Of a DNA stretch of 64,000 nucleotides, positions 21,015 through 30,262 are shown in pieces. Under the pieces are notes generated by a model, which was not told the DNA's origin, ran no database searches, and worked only from the letters and a program-made list of their open reading frames with translations. The position numbers and the translations under genes were made by a program. The stretch is from Shewanella putrefaciens (GTDB lineage Bacteria > Pseudomonadota > Gammaproteobacteria > Enterobacterales > Shewanellaceae), in contig NZ_CP066370.1 in the NCBI RefSeq assembly GCF_016406325.1, positions 2,480,001 through 2,544,000 on the forward strand. The letters are read 5' to 3'. The stretch's first letter is position 1; every line of letters starts with the position of its first letter.

Positions 21015-21956
21015 TTAATCCTTTTTAGCCGATTTCTTTGCTTTCTCATTTGCTAACACTGTTGCCATAGGCGGGACTATCGTGGTGGGATCGAGGCGCA
21101 TTTGATACCAATTCAAACGCCAATCTAAATGTGGACCATTTGCGCGTCCCGTGGCCCCGACTTCGGCCACAGCTTGACCTTGTTTTACGGTTTCACCCGC
21201 TTGGACATAGAGCTTACTCAAATGCAGAAAACTCGAGCTCACACCATAACCATGGTCGATCACCATAGTCCCACCGGAATAAAACATATCGGGAACAGAT
21301 AGGCTTACCACACCATCAGCAGGAGCCACAACAACAGTACCGGTTTTTGCTGCCACATCGACACCAAAGTGAGGGTTACCGGGTACATCGTTATAAATTC
21401 GTTGGCTACCATAAACGCCTGAAATGCGCCCTGTCAGCGGCCAAATAAACTCCTGCAAAAAAGCAGTCTGTTCACTAAATGTCGCTCGCGCCGCTTTTAC
21501 CTGTGCTGTATCCTTAGCTGCTCTTTCCTGCGCAGCAGGATCAGGTTTCATAATTTTATGACTAATACCTTTAACACTTTGGATATCATATTCCCGCTGA
21601 GCAATAGTCAAAGGCTTAACCTCGGTTAAACCATCGGGATAGACTAATGTTAACTGTTGATTAAGTTCTGCATCACGCTCAAAACCGAAGGCAAAGTGAC
21701 CGTTCGGAGTCACTCTTAACGCTTCGCCATTTAAACTGACTTGAGTGCCTGCGGGCACTTGTCCTCGAATAAGCGCGCCCTGTTCAAATTTGCCCTCAAA
21801 ACTCACCTGAGCATTCGCATTTGTCATCATAACGAGCATGCTTAATGCTGAAAAAATAATGCCATTTACGACCTTTGGTATGCTTTGCAGGTAAATCAAT
21901 CGCTGAAAAGCAACACAAGACTGACCTAGACTGCGTGGTTTCAGGTAATGAAACAT
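21015..21956 (-). CDS. M23 family metallopeptidase (LytM-like)
   Basis: Exported peptidoglycan hydrolase-like protein, about 313 residues. The start is uncertain: ATG 21956 is preceded by AAGGA at long spacing, and the frame is open from TTG 21998. A hydrophobic export segment (IIFSALSMLVMMTNANA) is followed by an Ig-like N-terminal domain and a C-terminal M23 domain. Zinc-site motifs are HFGVD and FLHLSK. The third motif, usually HxH, reads GPHLDWRLNWY, so one zinc-side His is Asp. I recall this variant in a subgroup of proteobacterial M23 proteins; activity is therefore uncertain. Confidence 0.85.
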   Translation of the reverse strand: MFHYLKPRSLGQSCVAFQRLIYLQSIPKVVNGIIFSALSMLVMMTNANAQVSFEGKFEQGALIRGQVPAGTQVSLNGEALRVTPNGHFAFGFERDAELNQQLTLVYPDGLTEVKPLTIAQREYDIQSVKGISHKIMKPDPAAQERAAKDTAQVKAARATFSEQTAFLQEFIWPLTGRISGVYGSQRIYNDVPGNPHFGVDVAAKTGTVVVAPADGVVSLSVPDMFYSGGTMVIDHGYGVSSSFLHLSKLYVQAGETVKQGQAVAEVGATGRANGPHLDWRLNWYQMRLDPTTIVPPMATVLANEKAKKSAKKD

Positions 21957-22013
21957 CTTCACAAAAATCCTTATTAGGTTGATTAAATACGACAGCAAAC
22001 CCTAGTGTTTAAA

Positions 22014-22895
22014 CTAGGTGGATACACCTTTAGTCACTATGGCCCCCTTACCAACGCCCTCATAGGCCACCACAGTAAACTGGCTAGTGGGCACTTTAGC
22101 CGCCAATGTGGTTGCCATATAATCGGCTAACAATTCAACCGTAGTGTCATGGGGGATCAGATCACAACATTCTTTTGGCATTGCTAACTGAAAATCGCCT
22201 TGAGGAGCCTGATAGTGAAATCCATAGTGGCTACGATTAGAAATACGGGTTTGTGGTGATAGGTTTAAGGTGTTGACGGAAACTACATCTTCTTCACTAC
22301 CCAAGTAAATATCATGCCAACGCTTAGCCCAATATTCATCCCACTTAGGTGCAGGAACGCCATTTTCGAAGACATTCACAGGACTACGATGCCCATGGGC
22401 AATACGTTGGCAATTACCGTCATGTTTACGTAAACCATGGCTGTAATGATAGTAGGGCGAATTGAGTACCTCGTGCCTTAGGGTCAACGTAATAGCTTCA
22501 ACATTGGCAGGTAAACTTTCCCGTAGGGCTTTTTGTAAAAAGGTATTCACACTTTGAATATCAATTTGTTCTGTTGGCACTAAGGCAAACGCCTGTGACG
22601 GGCAAGCTAAATGGATTTCACCCAATGCGCTATCAAAATCCATCCATACTCTATCGCCCTGCTGCTGCCATCGCACATGGCTGCACGCAGTGGGCACAAG
22701 TAAACGATGATCGGCCACCGCATCTATCGTTTGCTTAATCGTACGTTTTACCTTCGCAAAATCGAGCACCATATTTTGCTCGTCGAGACCACCTTCAAGC
22801 AGTACATCAACAATCCAACTTTCCCCCACCATGCCACGCTTAGGGCAAAGGTAGGAAAAATCGATCACAGTTAATTCTTTTACAAACAGTTGCAT
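22014..22895 (-). CDS. 6-carboxy/6-pyruvoyl-tetrahydropterin synthase-like protein
   Basis: A 293-residue member of the QueD/PTPS superfamily, longer than QueD (about 120 residues) and apparently with two T-fold domains. Start at ATG 22895 behind an excellent GAGGAG site; the frame is open to 22952. The first domain carries VIDFSYL and ESWIVDVLLEG. The second has HYSHGLRKHDGNCQRIAHGHRSPVNVFENG, with the Cys and HGH of the pterin-synthase active site. A role in queuosine or pterin synthesis is likely, but the reaction of this long form is not established. It ends 57 bp before the M23 gene on the same strand. Confidence 0.75.
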   Translation of the reverse strand: MQLFVKELTVIDFSYLCPKRGMVGESWIVDVLLEGGLDEQNMVLDFAKVKRTIKQTIDAVADHRLLVPTACSHVRWQQQGDRVWMDFDSALGEIHLACPSQAFALVPTEQIDIQSVNTFLQKALRESLPANVEAITLTLRHEVLNSPYYHYSHGLRKHDGNCQRIAHGHRSPVNVFENGVPAPKWDEYWAKRWHDIYLGSEEDVVSVNTLNLSPQTRISNRSHYGFHYQAPQGDFQLAMPKECCDLIPHDTTVELLADYMATTLAAKVPTSQFTVVAYEGVGKGAIVTKGVST

Positions 22896-23396
22896 TTTCT
22901 CTCCTCGGCGGAAAAACAGTCCACCTTTGTATCCGGTAGCACCACTTAGCAATGGCCAAACATGCTAGATTGAATGGCGTTAAATCCATCCACGAAATGG
23001 GATTCTAATCAATTCTGCCCTCAGTCGCGACAAATGAATCGGTACTACAGGTCATTTTGAGCAAACAAGCTAAAATGAAGTGATGGTATTGATTATAAAA
23101 ATAGCGGTTATCTGTTGAATCACAGCTAGCGTGGCAAAATGACAGCACATGGCTGGAGATATTCATCGCTCACAGAAATACAACATCTAATTTGTCGATT
23201 AGCAACTAAAACCCTAACCGGCGCGACATAAACCCTATCTAATAAATGAAGCAAAAACAGCGTATTAGATCACAAAAACTTAATCCGTAACAGCGATAGA
23301 CCCAATCGAAACAAGGCGTTATCACTCTGTAAAATTAAGCGTTAGTATCCCCCCCGTAAACCATACAAAAACCAAGGTTATATAGGGAGAAACAAG
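22896..23396. promoter_or_regulatory. Divergent control region upstream of the peroxidase gene
   Basis: 500 bp without a supported ORF between divergent genes. A possible CRP/FNR-type site is CGTATTAGATCACA at 23261-23274; only the right half is good. Diheme peroxidase genes in Shewanella are known to respond to anaerobic regulators, so this is worth testing, but the site is weak. Confidence 0.35.
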
Positions 23397-24398
23397 ATGA
23401 CTAAACTCACATCTATCGCTATTTTCATCGCAGGTATGTTTGCCTGCACCCATGCCATCGGTGCAGAGCCCATTGAGGTGATCACCGCGGCTAAGATCAC
23501 TGAGCCAGAAAAAGTCGAATTAGGTAAAATGCTATTCTTCGAACCACGATTATCAAAGTCTGGGTTTATCTCTTGTAACTCATGTCATAATTTATCGACT
23601 GGCGGGGTTGATGCACTACCAACGTCAATCGGGCACCACTGGCAAGAAGGTCCTATTAATTCGCCCACAGTGCTTAATGCTGATTTTATGCTGGCTCAAT
23701 TTTGGGACGGCCGCGCAAGTGATTTAAAAGAGCAAGCTGCGGGCCCGATTGCCAACCCAAAAGAAATGGGCTTTACCCATGAACTTGCAACTGAAACGAT
23801 TGCCTCTATGCCTGCTTATCGAGCGCGTTTCGCTAAAGTCTATGGCGATGAAACCGTCAGCATTGACCGTTTAACCGATGCTATTGCCGCCTTTGAAAAA
23901 ACCTTAGTAACTCCCAACAGTCCCTTCGATCAATACCTCTTGGGTAAGCAAGATGCGATTAGCGCAGATGCCAAAGCGGGTTATCAACTGTTTAAAGATA
24001 AGGGTTGTGTCAGTTGCCATAATGGTCCTGCAGTCGGTGGAACCATGTTTATGAAGATGGGACTTATCAAGCCGTTCCACACAAACAATCCTGCTGAAGG
24101 TCGTAAGGGCGTTACTGGCAAAGAGGGGGATAAATTTGTATTTAAAGTACCTACATTACGTAATATTGAACTCACCTATCCCTACTTCCATGATGGTAGC
24201 GTATGGACCTTGGAAGAAGCGGTGAATACCATGGCCGATATCCAGCTAGGACAAAAATTATCAGATAAAGAAGTGAAAGAGATGGTCGCCTTCCTTGACT
24301 CTTTAACGGGTGATCAACCACAGATTACTTTACCTATACTACCCCCATCGAATAAAGATACGCCGCGTCCAGTTCCTTTTGGACAAAGTGCGCAATAA
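23397..24398 (+). CDS. ccpA: Diheme cytochrome c peroxidase
   Basis: Periplasmic bacterial cytochrome c peroxidase that reduces H2O2 using electrons from small c-type cytochromes. It has 333 residues with a signal peptide ending near THAIGA. Two haem-c motifs are seen: CNSCHN (low-potential peroxidatic haem) and CVSCHN (high-potential haem). FWDGRASDLKEQAAGPI and FEKTLVTPNSPFDQYL are typical of the family. The start follows AGGGAG. The yejK neighbour on the other side of the shared terminator matches the arrangement around S. oneidensis ccpA, as I recall it. Confidence 0.94.
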   Translation: MTKLTSIAIFIAGMFACTHAIGAEPIEVITAAKITEPEKVELGKMLFFEPRLSKSGFISCNSCHNLSTGGVDALPTSIGHHWQEGPINSPTVLNADFMLAQFWDGRASDLKEQAAGPIANPKEMGFTHELATETIASMPAYRARFAKVYGDETVSIDRLTDAIAAFEKTLVTPNSPFDQYLLGKQDAISADAKAGYQLFKDKGCVSCHNGPAVGGTMFMKMGLIKPFHTNNPAEGRKGVTGKEGDKFVFKVPTLRNIELTYPYFHDGSVWTLEEAVNTMADIQLGQKLSDKEVKEMVAFLDSLTGDQPQITLPILPPSNKDTPRPVPFGQSAQ

Positions 24399-24430
24399 AT
24401 TGGTTAAAAAAATCGTTTAATCAAAAAAGC

Positions 24431-24466
24431 AAATAGGCCGAGAATAATGATTCTCGGCCTATTTTT
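24431..24466. terminator. Bidirectional terminator between ccpA and yejK
   Basis: AAATAGGCCGAGAA, loop TAATGA, TTCTCGGCCTATTTTT; long stem with A and T tracts, between converging genes. Confidence 0.93.
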
Positions 24467-24487
24467 AAAACAAGATATTAATCTAGG

Positions 24488-25516
24488 CTATTCGCCTTTT
24501 AAACGACGGTCGAGTTGATCCTTTAAGTTTGCTGGCACGCCTTTGATTAAAATCGTGTCTGAAATTGGATCGTAGATGACTCGCTGACCTAAATGCCCCC
24601 CATCAAAACTTAAGGTCACGCCACCGCCAGTGCCTGAAAATTTCTTCAATTGGCGCAGAGTCGATTTATCGGCTGGAAACTCTTCGTCGAGATCATAACT
24701 GCCACCACGGGCGAAATCGTAGAAGGAGTCCATACCTTGATCGGCTAACTCATCGGCCAAATCTTTGATTTCGATATCTGCACCTTCGTCAAAACGCTCA
24801 CTGCAATATTCAAACACTTTATTACGGCACTGCTGACGCTCATCTTTAGTGAGATCGCTACTAGCAACAAAATCTTCCACCGCATTCATCAGTGTCTTGT
24901 TTTGTGCTTTAGTATTTACCCCTTCGACACAGCCCATAAAATCGAGGAAGAAGTCGGCAACTTTACGCCCAGCGCGGCCGCGGATAAAGGAAATATACTT
25001 ACGAGAATCTTTATCCGCCTGCCATTCGGTCAAATCAATACGGGCAGCAAGCTGAATATTGTTTAAATCTAAGTGGTTGTTTTGTGAAAGCTCCATATCA
25101 TCCAATACTGTCATGGAAGATTTTGCGCTCAAGAGTGCCACAAACAGATAATCGCTGGTGATGCTGGTGTAGCAAGACATCAGTAGGAATCCACCTTGAC
25201 TGAAATCATATTTCGCCAATTCTTCCTGCAACAATTTACTGGCTTGACCTGAAAACTCCACAAAACCTAACTCGCCAGCACGGTACTGTGTTAATGCATT
25301 GGCAAAGGCAGGATTGGCTTCGCCATCATCACCGTGAATGCCAAAATAGCCAAATCCCTTCCCCGCTTTACTGGTATAGGTTTGGTGCAATTCGTCCAGC
25401 ATCACCTCGACCGCTTGTCCGTTCAGCAGGGGTTGAGGACGTAAACGGCAACGCAACTGCCCCTGACTGTCCTGGGAAATCTCGTGAATAATTGCTTGTT
25501 CGATGTTAATACTCAT
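24488..25516 (-). CDS. yejK: Nucleoid-associated protein YejK
   Basis: Nucleoid-associated protein of the YejK/NdpA family, 342 residues (E. coli 335). Features: [20 protein letters not shown] at the N-terminus; [21 protein letters not shown] in the middle; and [20 protein letters not shown] with [16 protein letters not shown] at the C-terminus. It is divergent from yejL with only 77 bp between starts, the arrangement conserved in many gammaproteobacteria. The molecular role in the nucleoid is poorly defined even in E. coli. Confidence 0.95.
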   Translation of the reverse strand: MSINIEQAIIHEISQDSQGQLRCRLRPQPLLNGQAVEVMLDELHQTYTSKAGKGFGYFGIHGDDGEANPAFANALTQYRAGELGFVEFSGQASKLLQEELAKYDFSQGGFLLMSCYTSITSDYLFVALLSAKSSMTVLDDMELSQNNHLDLNNIQLAARIDLTEWQADKDSRKYISFIRGRAGRKVADFFLDFMGCVEGVNTKAQNKTLMNAVEDFVASSDLTKDERQQCRNKVFEYCSERFDEGADIEIKDLADELADQGMDSFYDFARGGSYDLDEEFPADKSTLRQLKKFSGTGGGVTLSFDGGHLGQRVIYDPISDTILIKGVPANLKDQLDRRLKGE

Positions 25517-25593
25517 AAGCCCTGATAGTGATACTGGGATAAATCCGCTATTATATGCCGCTAATCCATTCCAAAGTGAAACATTTTTTGATT

Positions 25594-25812
25594 ATGGCAA
25601 TCCAATCCAAATACTCAAACACACAAGTTGAATCATTAATCGCCGAAATATTGGCTGTGTTAGAAAAACATAAAGCCCCTACTGATCTAAGCCTGATGGC
25701 GCTCGGCAATTGCGTCACCTATTTGTTAGAGCGTAAAGTACCTAGCGAATCACGCCAAGCGGTAGCTGAGCAATTTGCGAAAGCACTCGCACAATCGGTC
25801 AAATCCAATTAA
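25594..25812 (+). CDS. yejL: YejL family protein (DUF1414)
   Basis: A 72-residue protein starting at ATG 25594 ([20 protein letters not shown]). The frame is open upstream, but this start matches YejL. The conserved core [20 protein letters not shown] and [22 protein letters not shown] is present. Function unknown. It lies between yejK (divergent) and yejM (63 bp downstream, same strand), and the yejK-yejL-yejM cluster is conserved. No good Shine-Dalgarno is seen before the ATG. Confidence 0.93.
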   Translation: MAIQSKYSNTQVESLIAEILAVLEKHKAPTDLSLMALGNCVTYLLERKVPSESRQAVAEQFAKALAQSVKSN

Positions 25813-25875
25813 GTTAGTTGGGTTATAATCGCCAAAAAATAAGATACAACGTCTTTTAGGAATAAGCGGATCACT

Positions 25876-27654
25876 ATGGTCGAGCGTAAAAAGCAAATGA
25901 GCCGCGATCGCGTTTCACGGCTCATCAACTGGGGACATTGGTTTGCCTTCTTCAATGGCTTATTAGCTATGATTATAGGTACCCGATATCTGAGTAGCGT
26001 CGGTTATCCAGAAACTTGGTATGGCTGGATTTATCTCACTGTAAGCACAATTGGCCAGTTCAGTTTTCTTGCTTTTATTGCTTACTTGATCTGCCTATTC
26101 CCACTGACCTTAATATTACCTTATTCAAAGATATTGAGAGGCTTAGCGGCAATAATCGCGACATTAAGCCTGTGTATCTTATTATATGACACCATTGTTT
26201 ATGCCGATTATGGTATACATTTAAGCCCATTTGCCTTTGATTTAGCATGGGCAGATCTCAATGCACTACTCCATGGCACATCTTACATTGTCACCCCACT
26301 GGCCATTATCACCATCGAGCTCACCCTTGCCAATTTTTTGTGGAAACGCATAGATAAGCTCCAAAAACTGAATTTAGGCAATAAGGTTATTGGCTTTGTA
26401 GGCATCTGTTTTATTAGTAGCCACTTAATCCACATTTGGGCCGATGCTGCCGATATCACCGAAATAACCCGTTTCGATGAAGCTTATCCTTTGTCTTATC
26501 CCGCAACCGCTCGCTCCTTTATGGAAAGTCATGGCATCGATGGTTCATCCCAGAACAATGACGGAGTACGAGTGCTCAGCTATCCAACACAGCCCTTGCT
26601 ATGTCAAGCTGACACACAAACCAACGTATTGATGGTCGCCATCGACAGCTTACGTGCTGACATGGTTGACCCTAAGACTATGCCATTTTTATATCAGTAC
26701 ATGGAAAAGAACCAGTCGTTTACAGAACACTACAGTGGCGGAAATCAGTTTAGAACGGGCATGTTCTCGCTCCTTTATGGCATTCAGGGCAGCTATGGTG
26801 ATGCCAGAGTTTTTAATAGTACGAGCCCGATAATCACTAGAAGCTTCCAACAGGCGGGTTATCAGTTAGGTCTTTTTATCCCTGAAACTAACTTAAATCT
26901 ACGCTCAGCCCAAGCTATGTTTAATGATTTTAATACTGTGATAGCCAAAGAAGCGAATGGCAGTGCTGATGCTGACTTACATACCGTCGCCAGTTTCAAA
27001 GAATGGCACGGCATACAAAATAAACCTTGGTTTGCCTTAGTCAATCTAAAAGCCCCTGAGAATTTTGATACCCCCGTAGGCTTTTTAGGTGTTGAAACGA
27101 TAAAGGCCAATCCCAACTTAACACCGGCGCAAAAAATACTCTTTAATCAATATCGTCAATCACTGTATTTTATTGATAAACAGCTACAAGCCATCCTAAC
27201 CGATGTGAAAAATGATACTTTAGTGATTATTACAGGTGTAAACGGCAAGATGTTTACCAGTAATAGTGATGAGGCCATGCGCAATTTATCACCAGAAAGT
27301 ATCAAAGTGCCCTTAGTGATCCACTGGCCTAATGCAAGTGAAGCTAAGGTTAAATATCGCACAAGCCACTATGGTCTCGTGCCGACCCTAATGACCCATG
27401 TGTTAGGCTGTACGAATAACACGACCGACTATAGTGCAGGACGTAGTCTATTAGAACCTAGCAAAGAGACTTGGATTTATATTGGTGATAGCCGCATTTT
27501 TGCGATTTACCAACAGTCAGAAATCACAGTGATTGACAGACATGGTAAATACCGGATATATGATGAAAATTTTCAGCATCGACTGCGTAAAAAAATCAGC
27601 GCACCCGAGTTAATTGAAGTTATGCGAGAAGGTAGACGTCTCTATAATCATTAA
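25876..27654 (+). CDS. yejM: Inner-membrane LPS-homeostasis protein YejM/PbgA/LapC
   Basis: Inner-membrane protein with five N-terminal helices (about residues 15-190) and a periplasmic sulfatase-like domain, 592 residues. In E. coli it senses periplasmic lipid A and restrains LapB-FtsH proteolysis of LpxC. Shared stretches with E. coli include WGHWFAFFN, HLIHIWADA, PLSYPATARSFMESHGI and VLMVAIDSLRADMVD. As in E. coli, the sulfatase-type active-site Cys/Ser motif is absent, so enzymatic hydrolase activity is unlikely. Start ATG 25876; an alternative is 25897. Confidence 0.95.
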   Translation: MVERKKQMSRDRVSRLINWGHWFAFFNGLLAMIIGTRYLSSVGYPETWYGWIYLTVSTIGQFSFLAFIAYLICLFPLTLILPYSKILRGLAAIIATLSLCILLYDTIVYADYGIHLSPFAFDLAWADLNALLHGTSYIVTPLAIITIELTLANFLWKRIDKLQKLNLGNKVIGFVGICFISSHLIHIWADAADITEITRFDEAYPLSYPATARSFMESHGIDGSSQNNDGVRVLSYPTQPLLCQADTQTNVLMVAIDSLRADMVDPKTMPFLYQYMEKNQSFTEHYSGGNQFRTGMFSLLYGIQGSYGDARVFNSTSPIITRSFQQAGYQLGLFIPETNLNLRSAQAMFNDFNTVIAKEANGSADADLHTVASFKEWHGIQNKPWFALVNLKAPENFDTPVGFLGVETIKANPNLTPAQKILFNQYRQSLYFIDKQLQAILTDVKNDTLVIITGVNGKMFTSNSDEAMRNLSPESIKVPLVIHWPNASEAKVKYRTSHYGLVPTLMTHVLGCTNNTTDYSAGRSLLEPSKETWIYIGDSRIFAIYQQSEITVIDRHGKYRIYDENFQHRLRKKISAPELIEVMREGRRLYNH

Positions 27655-27667
27655 TTAAACAATAAAT

Positions 27668-27703
27668 AAAAAGCCCTAATCCAGCAATGGCTTAGGGCTT
27701 TTT
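27668..27703. terminator. Bidirectional terminator between yejM and the OYE gene
   Basis: AAAAAGCCCTAA, loop, TTAGGGCTTTTT between converging genes. Confidence 0.92.
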
Positions 27704-27738
27704 AGTGATAAAGCATCAAGATTGAAATAACCAGTCGC

Positions 27739-28845
27739 TCAGCCAACCTTAACCGTTGAATAGCGCTCCAACCAATGGGCATAGGAGGATGGTAGCACCC
27801 AAGATGGACGGTCTATCTTTAATATTTGTGCCGCTTGATAAGGCCAATGCGGATTAGCTAAAAACGCCTTGCCTATCATCACTAAATCCATTTGTTCATT
27901 TTCAATTGCCGTATTGGCTTGATGTGGATCATCCATCCCCCAGGAAGTCGCAACAGGGAATCCCACCTCCTTACGCACCTGAGCTGCAATAGGCGCTAAC
28001 AATGCAGGACGCCATGGAATATTGGCTGTTGGGGTCGAAAAACAAATGCTCACATTTAGCATATCCAAACCTATCTGCTTGAACTGTTTAACCAATTCAA
28101 TTGATTCTGATAAGGTTTGCTCATCTTTGTCATCAAATTCAATCACTCCGAAACGTGCCGTTAAGGGCAGATGTTGTGGCCAAATCTCTCTTACGGCTTT
28201 AATCGTTTCTAATAGGAATCGTCCACGCCCTTCAGCACTACCACCATATTGATCTGAACGCTGGTTGGCATAGGTTGAAAAAAAGCTTTGTGCTAGGTAA
28301 CCATGGGCAAAATGCAATTCTAACCATTCAAAACCAGCGGCTAAGGCGCGCTTAGCTGCCGTCACAAAATCGACTTTAACGCGCTCAATATCTTCAACGG
28401 TCATCTCTGTGGGCACTTTTGATAAGTTAGCCCCAAAAGCCACTGGAGACGGTGAAATAGGTTGCCACGCTTCAGCCTCACCATTGGCAATATGGTCATC
28501 CCCTTCCCAAGGAATGTTGGCACTCGCCTTACGTCCAGCATGACCAATTTGGATCCCTGCTACAGCACCAGCACTTTTAATTGCATTCGCGACTTTAGCT
28601 AAACCAGCAGCTTGCTCATCGTTCCAAAGTCCAAGACAACGGGGAGTAATACGTCCTTCAGGGGACACTGCGGTTGCCTCAACGATGACAAGCCCTGCAC
28701 CACCTCTAGCAAGGCTAGTGTAATGCACTTGATGCCACTCATTGGGAAGCCCTTCTTTGGCTTGATATTGGCACATAGGAGCAACAACTATTCGGTTTTT
28801 AAGGGTGATATCTTTAAGTTTAAATGATGAAAATAGATCAGCCAT
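27739..28845 (-). CDS. Old Yellow Enzyme family oxidoreductase (YqjM-like)
   Basis: FMN-dependent NAD(P)H:flavin oxidoreductase that reduces activated alkenes and xenobiotics. It has 368 residues with a TIM-barrel layout. PMCQYQAKEGLPNEWHQVHY carries the active-site Cys of the thermophilic-like YqjM subclass. Also seen are IQIGHAGRKAS, LHFAHGYLAQSFFS (substrate-binding His) and GGSAEGRGRFLLE. MIGKAFLANPHWPYQAA lies near the phosphate site. It is divergent from a LysR gene with 112 bp between, so that protein probably controls it. The natural substrate is unknown. Confidence 0.93.
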   Translation of the reverse strand: MADLFSSFKLKDITLKNRIVVAPMCQYQAKEGLPNEWHQVHYTSLARGGAGLVIVEATAVSPEGRITPRCLGLWNDEQAAGLAKVANAIKSAGAVAGIQIGHAGRKASANIPWEGDDHIANGEAEAWQPISPSPVAFGANLSKVPTEMTVEDIERVKVDFVTAAKRALAAGFEWLELHFAHGYLAQSFFSTYANQRSDQYGGSAEGRGRFLLETIKAVREIWPQHLPLTARFGVIEFDDKDEQTLSESIELVKQFKQIGLDMLNVSICFSTPTANIPWRPALLAPIAAQVRKEVGFPVATSWGMDDPHQANTAIENEQMDLVMIGKAFLANPHWPYQAAQILKIDRPSWVLPSSYAHWLERYSTVKVG

Positions 28846-28957
28846 GGGGATTTAATTTCCTGTATCCGTCGAATGTTCAGAATGAATGACGACAGCCTAA
28901 TCCCATCATGCCATAATTAAAAGCACTCTTAGATTATAGGTTTGATAAGATTTCATT

Positions 28958-29824
28958 ATGATAAATCCACAATGGTTACACACATTTGCCGTTTTAGTCG
29001 AAAAAGGTAATTTTACCCGCACGGCAGAAGCCATTGGTATAACCCAAGCGGCAGTCAGCCAGCATATCAGTCGCTTAGAAGAAGAATATGGCACCTTATT
29101 TTTACGACGAACGCGCCAGCTTGAAATAACGCCAATAGGCGAAAATTTACTCACCTATGTAAAAGAAGTAGAATGCGCGGAAAAACGCTTACGACAAAAA
29201 CTGATCAAAGATGACACCGACGTCGGTGATATCAGTCTTATCACACCAGGAAGCATAGGCTTAACACTTTTCCCATTGTTATTGGAGTTACAAACTGCTT
29301 TTCCCGCCTTAAATATACGACACCGCTTTGCACCAGATAACGAAATCCTAACATCCGTTCTAGCCAATCAGCATGAAATTGGTATGGTGACGTTAAAGCC
29401 CTCCGATCCCCGGATTTTCAGCACTTACTTTACCGAAGAACCTTTAGAGTTAGTCGTACCTGCCGGCCATAAAATTAACACATGGCAGGACTTACAACGG
29501 TTAGGCTTTATCTCTCATCCTGACGGTGAAGCCATGGCCATGAGATTACTGACCCGAAAGTATCCTGGTTGTCCCAATATTCAAGAGCTCCCCTGCAAAG
29601 GGTTTACCAATCAAATTAGCCTTATTCTTGAACCTGTTGCTAGAGGCTTAGGCTTTACCGTTATACCAAGATATGCACGTAAAGCTTTTGAGCGGCAAGA
29701 AGATATTTATGTAGTGGAATGTGGCATCCAAGTGGTTGATACCATTTGGCTTATTCACCGCGCAGAATGGCCCTTGTCGCGTCGAGCCCAAAAAGCAGTC
29801 GAGTTCCTTAAAAGCAGAATATAA
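28958..29824 (+). CDS. LysR family transcriptional regulator
   Basis: A 288-residue LysR-type regulator. The N-terminal winged helix-turn-helix reads WLHTFAVLVEKGNFTRTAEA then GITQAAVSQHISRLEEEYGT, followed by the linker helix and a PBP2-like effector domain (GDISLITPGSIGLTLFPLLL onward). Divergent pairing with the Old Yellow Enzyme gene suggests it regulates that gene, possibly in response to an electrophile. It is the last host gene before the prophage attachment site. Confidence 0.94.
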   Translation: MINPQWLHTFAVLVEKGNFTRTAEAIGITQAAVSQHISRLEEEYGTLFLRRTRQLEITPIGENLLTYVKEVECAEKRLRQKLIKDDTDVGDISLITPGSIGLTLFPLLLELQTAFPALNIRHRFAPDNEILTSVLANQHEIGMVTLKPSDPRIFSTYFTEEPLELVVPAGHKINTWQDLQRLGFISHPDGEAMAMRLLTRKYPGCPNIQELPCKGFTNQISLILEPVARGLGFTVIPRYARKAFERQEDIYVVECGIQVVDTIWLIHRAEWPLSRRAQKAVEFLKSRI

Positions 29825-29923
29825 ATGCCTAATCTTATACCAATCGTATTAAGGGTTGACTTAACATTTAATTTGGCCTTGCAAATCAAAAACTCATTTA
29901 TCAGTGTAAATATCAATACAAAC

Positions 29924-29962
29924 AAAAAAGCCTATAAACTGTTAGGTTTATAGGCTTTTTTA
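29924..29962. terminator. Bidirectional terminator at the host/prophage edge
   Basis: AAAAAAGCCTATAAAC, loop TGTTAG, GTTTATAGGCTTTTT. It serves the LysR gene on the plus strand. On the minus strand it lies just past the tRNA-Pro 3' end, so it is probably the original tRNA terminator. Confidence 0.9.
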
Positions 29963-29982
29963 CTCTTATATAAAGAGGAATT

Positions 29983-30030
29983 TGGTCGGTATGAGAGGAT
30001 TCGAACCTCCGACCCCTGACACCCCATGAT
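29983..30030 (-). other. Attachment site: 3' half of tRNA-Pro(GGG)
   Basis: Read on the minus strand, the 48 nt run from the anticodon loop (ATGGGGT, anticodon GGG) through the T-arm (GGAGG TTCGAAT CCTCT) to acceptor CATACCG, discriminator A and CCA. The 5' half (acceptor CGGTATG, D-arm) is absent; AT-rich phage sequence follows from about 30031. The match to E. coli proL downstream of the anticodon stem is close. This is the classic scar of integration at a tRNA 3' end; the reconstituted tRNA should lie at the other prophage end. Confidence 0.88.
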
Positions 30031-30262
30031 TGATTTGCTAAATTTAAAAAGTAACGGTTAATCAATATGTTAAATCAATATTATTAATAAAATTTTACTT
30101 GGATAAATTCCTTATTTTTATCTAGCTTGCGTTTTCTGCACACTTTGTTTTCAACGGCTTATAAGGGGTTTGTCCCCTTTTTGTTGCATCAACAGCTTCT
30201 TAGTAATTCTAATTTGATTCAGTTTTTGAAATACCATTTACCCACATTCCCACTCTCGATAG
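30031..30262. other. Phage-side flank between att and umuC
   Basis: AT-rich, no ORF supported. It contains a hairpin AAGGGG TTTGT CCCCTTTTT (30163-30182) whose T-run faces the plus strand. On the minus strand it is only a weak stop signal for umuDC. Confidence 0.5.

Noticed and set aside
23261..23274. Full CRP/FNR site upstream of the diheme peroxidase
   Set aside because: Only one half-site is convincing, so it is listed with low confidence within the intergenic region rather than as a site of its own.
30163..30182. Hairpin as intrinsic terminator for umuDC
   Set aside because: The T-run is on the plus strand, opposite to umuDC; kept only as a weak structural note.
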